A stretch of DNA of 10,659 nucleotides from contig JAILBI010000174.1 of NCBI GenBank assembly GCA_024681175.1, forward strand, positions 1 through 10,659. Reading direction: 5' to 3'. Below the pieces are notes generated by a model. It saw only the letters and a program-made list of their open reading frames with translations, was not told where the DNA came from and made no database searches. The stretch comes from Acholeplasmatales bacterium. Its GTDB lineage: Bacteria; Bacillota_I; Bacilli_A; Acholeplasmatales; Anaeroplasmataceae. This document shows positions 6,292 to 10,659 of the stretch, one piece after another (the first letter of the stretch is position 1; each line of letters begins with the position of its first letter). The position numbers and the translations under genes were made by a program.

Positions 6292-7659
6292 ATGTTTAAA
6301 AAAATTCTTATCGCAAATCGTGGAGAAATTGCGGTTAGAATCATCAGAGCTTGTAAAGAGATGGGCATAAAAAGTGTTGCCGTTTATTCACAAGTAGATG
6401 ATAAAGCTCTTCACAAAAAATTAGCTGATGAAGCAATCTGTATAGGTGGTGCTAAGCCAGCTGATTCATATTTGAATATGGAAAGAATTATCCAAACTGC
6501 ACTTTTAACTGGATGTGATGCAATACATCCAGGCTTTGGTTTTTTATCTGAAAATCCAAAATTTGCAAGAATGGTTGAAAAATGTGGACTTGTCTTCATT
6601 GGACCTAATGCAGATGTTATGGAAAAGATGGGCTGCAAAAGTGAAGCTATTAAAATGATGATGGAGGCAGGTGTACCTGTAGTTCCAGGATCACATAAGG
6701 CAGTTGAATATGATGAAGCAATTTCAATTGCTAAAAAGATTGGCTTTCCAGTATTAATTAAAGCTTCTTATGGTGGTGGCGGTAAAGGTATTAGAATCGT
6801 CAAAAACGAAGAAGATTTTAAAGATTTATATTATGAAGCAAAAGATGAAGCAAAAAGATTCTTTTCTAATGATGAAATATATATTGAAAAATTCATTTTA
6901 AATCCAAGACACGTTGAGGTTCAGCTTCTTTGCGATAAATATGGCAATGTAATTCATTTATTTGAAAGAAATTGCTCAATGCAAAGAAGAAATCAAAAAA
7001 TGCTTGAAGAAGCACCTTGTATGTGTATTAGACAAGAAACTAAAAATAAATTATATGATGCAGCAATAAAAGCTTGTAAATATGTTAAATATGATAGCGT
7101 TGGTACAATTGAATTTTTAGTTGATAAGGATGAAAATTTCTATTTCATGGAAATGAATACAAGAGTACAGGTAGAACATTCTGTAACAGAAATGATTACA
7201 AATGTTGATATTGTTAAAAATATGATAAAAATCGCATATGGCCTAAAGCTTAATTATAAGCAAGAAGATATTAAATTATTAGGCTGTGCGATGGAATGTC
7301 GTATTACTGCTGAAGATCCAGCTAGAGGATTTGCACCTACACCTGGTAAAATTACATTTATGAATTTACCTGGTGGTATGGGGGTTAGAATTGATTCAGC
7401 TGTATATCCAGGATATGAAATTACACCATATTATGATTCAATGATTTTAAAATTAATTGTATTTGGTAAAACAAGATTAGAATGTATAAGAAAAATGAGA
7501 GAAGCATTAGCTGAGCTTATTATTGAAGGAATTAAAACAACTGTTGAATTCCAATATGTTTTATTACATCATTCAATCTTTGTACTTGGAAATTATGATA
7601 CTTCATTTGTGGAAAAATTCATGAAGGAGTTAGAGAAAAATGCAAGATTCATTCGATAA
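6292..7659 (+). CDS. accC: Biotin carboxylase subunit of acetyl-CoA carboxylase
   Basis: AccC uses ATP and bicarbonate to carboxylate the biotin on AccB. The 455 residues cover the whole fold. The N-terminal pre-ATP-grasp domain starts KKILIANRGEIAVRIIRA and includes AIHPGFGFLSENP (78-90). The ATP-grasp domain has K158, the glycine loop GGGGKG (161-166), H207 and K236. The active-site strand EMNTRVQVEH spans 287-296 with E287, N289 and R291, and R337 is the counterpart of the bicarbonate-handling arginine. The length is close to the usual 445-455, with no biotinyl domain fused. This matches separate bacterial AccC rather than pyruvate or propionyl-CoA carboxylase, and the adjacent accB, accD and accA confirm it. 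AGGTGA (6280-6285) is the ribosome site. The last 20 nt overlap accD. Confidence 0.97.
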   Translation: MFKKILIANRGEIAVRIIRACKEMGIKSVAVYSQVDDKALHKKLADEAICIGGAKPADSYLNMERIIQTALLTGCDAIHPGFGFLSENPKFARMVEKCGLVFIGPNADVMEKMGCKSEAIKMMMEAGVPVVPGSHKAVEYDEAISIAKKIGFPVLIKASYGGGGKGIRIVKNEEDFKDLYYEAKDEAKRFFSNDEIYIEKFILNPRHVEVQLLCDKYGNVIHLFERNCSMQRRNQKMLEEAPCMCIRQETKNKLYDAAIKACKYVKYDSVGTIEFLVDKDENFYFMEMNTRVQVEHSVTEMITNVDIVKNMIKIAYGLKLNYKQEDIKLLGCAMECRITAEDPARGFAPTPGKITFMNLPGGMGVRIDSAVYPGYEITPYYDSMILKLIVFGKTRLECIRKMREALAELIIEGIKTTVEFQYVLLHHSIFVLGNYDTSFVEKFMKELEKNARFIR

Positions 7660-8506
7660 AAGAAAAGAAGAATTAGCTGAATTTAATACTGTTTTAGAGC
7701 AATTAAATGTTAAAGCAAAGGCTGAAGAACAGAAAAAAACAATTCCTGATGATTTAATGGTTCAATGTAAATTTTGTTCTCATTTAATCATTAAAGAGGA
7801 TTTATTAAAGAATTTATCTGTTTGTCCTTATTGTAATAATCATTTTCGTCTTAAACCAAAGCAAAGATTAGATCTTTTAATGGATAAGGGCTATGAATTA
7901 ATTTTTGAAAATATGAAGGAAAAGCATATTGATTTTCCTGAATATAAAGAAAAATTTGATGCAGCTAAAATCCAAGGTGAAAGTGATGAATCAATTGTTT
8001 GTGCAAAAGGTAAAATTGATGGTATTTCAGCTTTAGTTGGTGTAATGAATTCATTTTTTATGATGGGTTCAATGGGAAGTGTGACTGGTGAAAGAGTAAC
8101 TAAATTAGTTGAGCTTTCAAATAAAGAGCATTTACCATTAATTATTTTCACATGCTCTGGTGGTGCAAGAATGCAAGAAGGCATTTATTCATTATTCCAG
8201 CTTACAAAAACAACACAGGTTTTACAAAGAAATAAAGAATTATATATTTCATATATAACAGATCCAACAACTGGTGGTGTATCTGCATCTTTTGCAATGC
8301 TTGGTGATATTAATTTAGCTGAGCCAAATGCTTTAATTGGCTTTGCAGGTAAAAGAGTTATTGAAAATACAATTAAAGAAACATTACCACCTGAATTTCA
8401 AAAATCTGAATTTGTTTTAGATAAAGGATTCATTGATAAAATTGTTGAAAGGAAGGATATGAAGACAACTATTAGTCAAATTTTACGTCTTCATAATTAT
8501 AAATAA
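7640..8506 (+). CDS. accD: Acetyl-CoA carboxylase carboxyltransferase beta subunit
   Basis: AccD and AccA together form the alpha2-beta2 carboxyltransferase that moves the carboxyl group from biotin to acetyl-CoA. The 288-residue protein has a zinc ribbon with C43, C46, C62 and C65 (CxxC, 15 residues, CxxC), then a crotonase-like domain with GSVTGERVTKL (146-156), SGGARMQEG (173-181) and GFAGKRVIE (234-242). All four zinc ligands are present. The start at 7640 is supported by AAGGAG at 7624-7629 and lies inside the 3' end of accC. The stop TAA shares its last base with the accA start. Length and motifs are normal for the family. Decarboxylases share the crotonase fold, but the zinc ribbon and context make AccD certain. 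Confidence 0.97.
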   Translation: MQDSFDKRKEELAEFNTVLEQLNVKAKAEEQKKTIPDDLMVQCKFCSHLIIKEDLLKNLSVCPYCNNHFRLKPKQRLDLLMDKGYELIFENMKEKHIDFPEYKEKFDAAKIQGESDESIVCAKGKIDGISALVGVMNSFFMMGSMGSVTGERVTKLVELSNKEHLPLIIFTCSGGARMQEGIYSLFQLTKTTQVLQRNKELYISYITDPTTGGVSASFAMLGDINLAEPNALIGFAGKRVIENTIKETLPPEFQKSEFVLDKGFIDKIVERKDMKTTISQILRLHNYK

Positions 8507-9426
8507 TGAGTGATTTTGAAAAAAATAAAGAAGCCATTTCTATCCTTGAAAATGAAATTTTATCATTAGATCCTGATTCAAAAGACGCTAAAGATAAGAT
8601 TAGAGCTTTAAAAAAATTAAAAGAAAAAACATATAATAATTTAACTGCTTGGGATCGTGTTTTAATCGCAAGATCACCTGAAAGATTAAAGACTAAAACA
8701 TTAATTGAAAATCTATTTGAAGGCTTTATTGAGCTTCATGGTGATAGATATTTTGGCGATGACCATTCAATTATTTCAGGTATCGGCTATTTAAAGGATA
8801 TGCCTGTAACAATTCTTGCGCAAGCAAAGGGAAGAAATATCAAAGAAAGCATTGATAGAAATTTTGGTATGACATCTCCAGAAGGATATAGAAAAACATT
8901 AAGATTAGCTAAGGAAGCTGAAAAATTTTGTCGTCCAATTATCACAATAGTTGATACATCAGGTGCATATCCTGGTAAGGGTGCTGAAGAGCGTGGACAG
9001 GCTGAAGCTATTGCTAGAAATTTAATGGAATTTTCTACAATTAAAACACCAATTATTACTATTGTATTATCAGAAGGTGGTTCTGGTGGTGCTTTAGCAT
9101 TATCAGTATGTGATTATTTATATATGTTTGAAAATGCTATTTATTCTGTATTATCACCAGAAGGCTTTTCAACAATATTATTTAAAAATTCAAAAACACC
9201 AGAAGAATGTGCAAATTTAATGGAATTAACATCAAAAGACCTTTATGATAAAGGTGTTTGTGATGAAATCATTAAAGAGCCACTTGGTGGTGTTAAAAAT
9301 CCAGATAAGAATTATTATGATGGATTAAAAGATATATTTTATAATCGTATTAAAGAATTACAAAAGAAGGATTCTAATACATTATTAGATGATAGATATA
9401 ATAAATATCGTAATATAGGAGAATAA
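8506..9426 (+). CDS. accA: Acetyl-CoA carboxylase carboxyltransferase alpha subunit
   Basis: This is the partner of AccD in the carboxyltransferase. Of 306 residues, the first 70 are a charged helical region typical of AccA. The crotonase-like core follows with HGDRYFGDD (78-86), DTSGAYPGKGAEERGQ (150-165) and SEGGSGGALAL (189-199), where backbone amides of the glycine-rich turn form the oxyanion hole. The ATG at 8506 overlaps the accD stop (TAATG). The 25 nt upstream contain no Shine-Dalgarno-like sequence, so translation probably depends on ribosomes finishing accD, which would keep the two subunits at equal dose. The C-terminal tail is charged and ordinary. The gene ends 1 nt before fabD. 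Confidence 0.97.
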   Translation: MSDFEKNKEAISILENEILSLDPDSKDAKDKIRALKKLKEKTYNNLTAWDRVLIARSPERLKTKTLIENLFEGFIELHGDRYFGDDHSIISGIGYLKDMPVTILAQAKGRNIKESIDRNFGMTSPEGYRKTLRLAKEAEKFCRPIITIVDTSGAYPGKGAEERGQAEAIARNLMEFSTIKTPIITIVLSEGGSGGALALSVCDYLYMFENAIYSVLSPEGFSTILFKNSKTPEECANLMELTSKDLYDKGVCDEIIKEPLGGVKNPDKNYYDGLKDIFYNRIKELQKKDSNTLLDDRYNKYRNIGE

Positions 9427-9427
9427 A

Positions 9428-10345
9428 ATGAAAATTGCATTCTTATTTGCAGGACAAGGTGCTCAAGCTGTAGGAATGGGTAAAGATTTTTATGATAATT
9501 ATGAATCATCAAAAGAAATCTTTGACCAATTCAAAGAGATTAGAGATATTTGCTTTAATGGCCCTGAAGATATATTAAATCAAACAAAATATGCTCAAAA
9601 ATGTATGTTATTAACATCATATGTTTATGCATCTAAATTAAAGGATGCAGGAATATTACCTAATTATTCATGTGGTTTATCATTAGGTGAATATACAGCA
9701 CTTACCTTTGCAGGTACTTGGAACTTAAATGAAGCAATTGATATTGTTTCATTTAGAGGTGACATTATGCAAAATGCCTTACCTTTAGGTACAACTAAAA
9801 TGGCTGCCGTAATTGGTCTTGATAGAGATAAAATTTTATCAGCTATTAAAGATATCGATGGTGTTTGTGAAATTGCAAATTATAATTGTCCAGGACAAAT
9901 TGTTATCACAGGTGATAATAAAGGTGTTGATGAAGGAATGAAAAGATTAGAAGAAGCTGGTGCATTAAAGGTTGTAGCCTTAAATGTATCTGGTGCCTTC
10001 CATTCATCATTATTAAAAGATGCTTCAAATAAATTAAGAGAAGTATTAGATAAATATCAACCAAAGAAGCCTAATAACACAATTATATATAATGTATCAG
10101 GTACTCCACTTGATGATAATATTAATGACATATTACAAAAACAAATTTGTAATTCAGTATATTTTGAAGATACATTAAAATATTTAATTGAACAAGGTGT
10201 AGATACATTTGTTGAAATTGGACCAGGTAAAACATTATCTGGATTCTTAAAAAGAATTGATCGTAAATTAAAATGCTATGTTATTAATGATGCACAATCT
10301 TTAGAAGATACAATATCACAAATAAAGGGAAATAATGCAAATTAA
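9428..10345 (+). CDS. fabD: Malonyl-CoA:ACP transacylase
   Basis: FabD transfers malonyl from CoA to the phosphopantetheine of ACP. The 305-residue protein has the N-terminal FAGQGAQ (7-13), the nucleophile S85 in GLSLGEY (83-89), R110 for binding the malonyl carboxylate (SFRGDIMQ) and catalytic H192 in SGAFHSSLL (188-196). The C-terminal FVEIGPGKTLSGFLKR is also standard. With the arginine present, malonyl or another carboxylated extender is the expected substrate. AGGAG at 9417-9421, inside the end of accA, is a well-spaced ribosome site. Its 3' end overlaps birA by 11 nt. As the only acyltransferase seen, it probably loads both ACPs. Its location at the end of the acc genes couples malonyl-CoA supply directly to its use. 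Confidence 0.96.
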   Translation: MKIAFLFAGQGAQAVGMGKDFYDNYESSKEIFDQFKEIRDICFNGPEDILNQTKYAQKCMLLTSYVYASKLKDAGILPNYSCGLSLGEYTALTFAGTWNLNEAIDIVSFRGDIMQNALPLGTTKMAAVIGLDRDKILSAIKDIDGVCEIANYNCPGQIVITGDNKGVDEGMKRLEEAGALKVVALNVSGAFHSSLLKDASNKLREVLDKYQPKKPNNTIIYNVSGTPLDDNINDILQKQICNSVYFEDTLKYLIEQGVDTFVEIGPGKTLSGFLKRIDRKLKCYVINDAQSLEDTISQIKGNNAN

Positions 10346-10659
10346 TTATTTAAATGATTATAATGGCTTTCATATATATTTAGTTGATGAAATTCCATCA
10401 ACTAATACATATTTTAAAGAAAAGCAATTAGAATATAGTGATAAATCTATTTTAATTGCAAAGAAGCAAACACAAGGAAGAGGAAGATATCAAAGAGTTT
10501 GGGAAAGTAATGATGATGTAATATTTTCATTATTATTTAAAGAAAATAATTTATATCAAATTATTACTCCTCTTGCAATCATTTCTGCCTTAAAGGATTT
10601 TAATATTAATTGTAAAATTAAATGGCCTAATGATATTTATTTAAATAATAAAAAATTAT
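10335..10659 (+). CDS. birA: Biotin-[acetyl-CoA-carboxylase] ligase, 3' end beyond the window
   Basis: BirA activates biotin as biotinyl-AMP and attaches it to the AccB lysine (K116 of the neighbouring protein). The 108 visible codons contain the ligase entry motif PSTN (21-24), the biotin/AMP loop QTQGRGRYQRVWES (45-58) and KWPND (96-100) with the catalytic-region lysine K96. The protein starts directly with the catalytic domain, with no N-terminal helix-turn-helix, so it is a class I ligase and should not act as the DNA-binding biotin repressor of bifunctional BirA. The ATG at 10335 has AAAGGGA (10324-10330) close upstream and overlaps fabD by 11 nt, so it is in the same operon. The rest of the catalytic domain and the C-terminal domain lie outside the window. 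Confidence 0.93.
   Translation, partial: MQINYLNDYNGFHIYLVDEIPSTNTYFKEKQLEYSDKSILIAKKQTQGRGRYQRVWESNDDVIFSLLFKENNLYQIITPLAIISALKDFNINCKIKWPNDIYLNNKKL

Noticed and set aside
1..10659. CRISPR arrays, tRNA or rRNA genes, insertion sequences, attachment sites
   Set aside because: No direct-repeat arrays, structured RNA genes, transposase motifs or terminal inverted repeats were seen. Nearly all of the window is accounted for by the genes listed.

Overview
The window is strongly AT-rich, every gene is on the + strand, and the genes are packed with short gaps or overlaps. The pattern suggests a low-GC Firmicute (Bacilli, Erysipelotrichia or a related gut lineage). TGA ends fabG at the family's normal C-terminus and Trp is encoded by TGG, so the standard bacterial code is used and not the Mycoplasma code. 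The taxonomic placement is inference.

Layout: (1) 1-886 holds the C-terminal end of an unidentified, possibly LysR-type protein, overlapped by tcdA, a tRNA t6A dehydratase. (2) 887-1000 is a short intergenic region with a near-consensus sigma-70/sigma-A promoter (TTGACT, 17 bp, TATAAT), followed by an inverted repeat that could be an operator. (3) 1001-10659 is one long acyl-chain synthesis operon: ACP1, an intrinsic-terminator-like hairpin, a 791-residue double ketosynthase, fabG, fabZ, a flavodoxin-fold oxidoreductase, ACP2, accB, accC, accD, accA, fabD, and birA cut by the window end.

How it works together: BirA biotinylates AccB. AccB, AccC, AccD and AccA make malonyl-CoA, and FabD loads malonyl onto ACP. 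The ketosynthase extends the chain, FabG reduces the 3-keto group and FabZ dehydrates it. Two steps of a textbook type II fatty acid synthase have no recognisable gene here: FabH (initiation) and an enoyl reductase (FabI, FabK, FabL or FabV).

The most unusual element is the condensing enzyme. It is two ketosynthase folds in one chain. The first keeps the Cys-His-His triad. The second has lost all three residues, as in a chain length factor (KS-beta). A KS-CLF pair with KR, DH and a dedicated ACP but no visible enoyl reductase resembles the core of polyene-type type II polyketide synthases or a dissected PUFA synthase. It could still be this lineage's main fatty acid synthase, with the missing steps encoded elsewhere.
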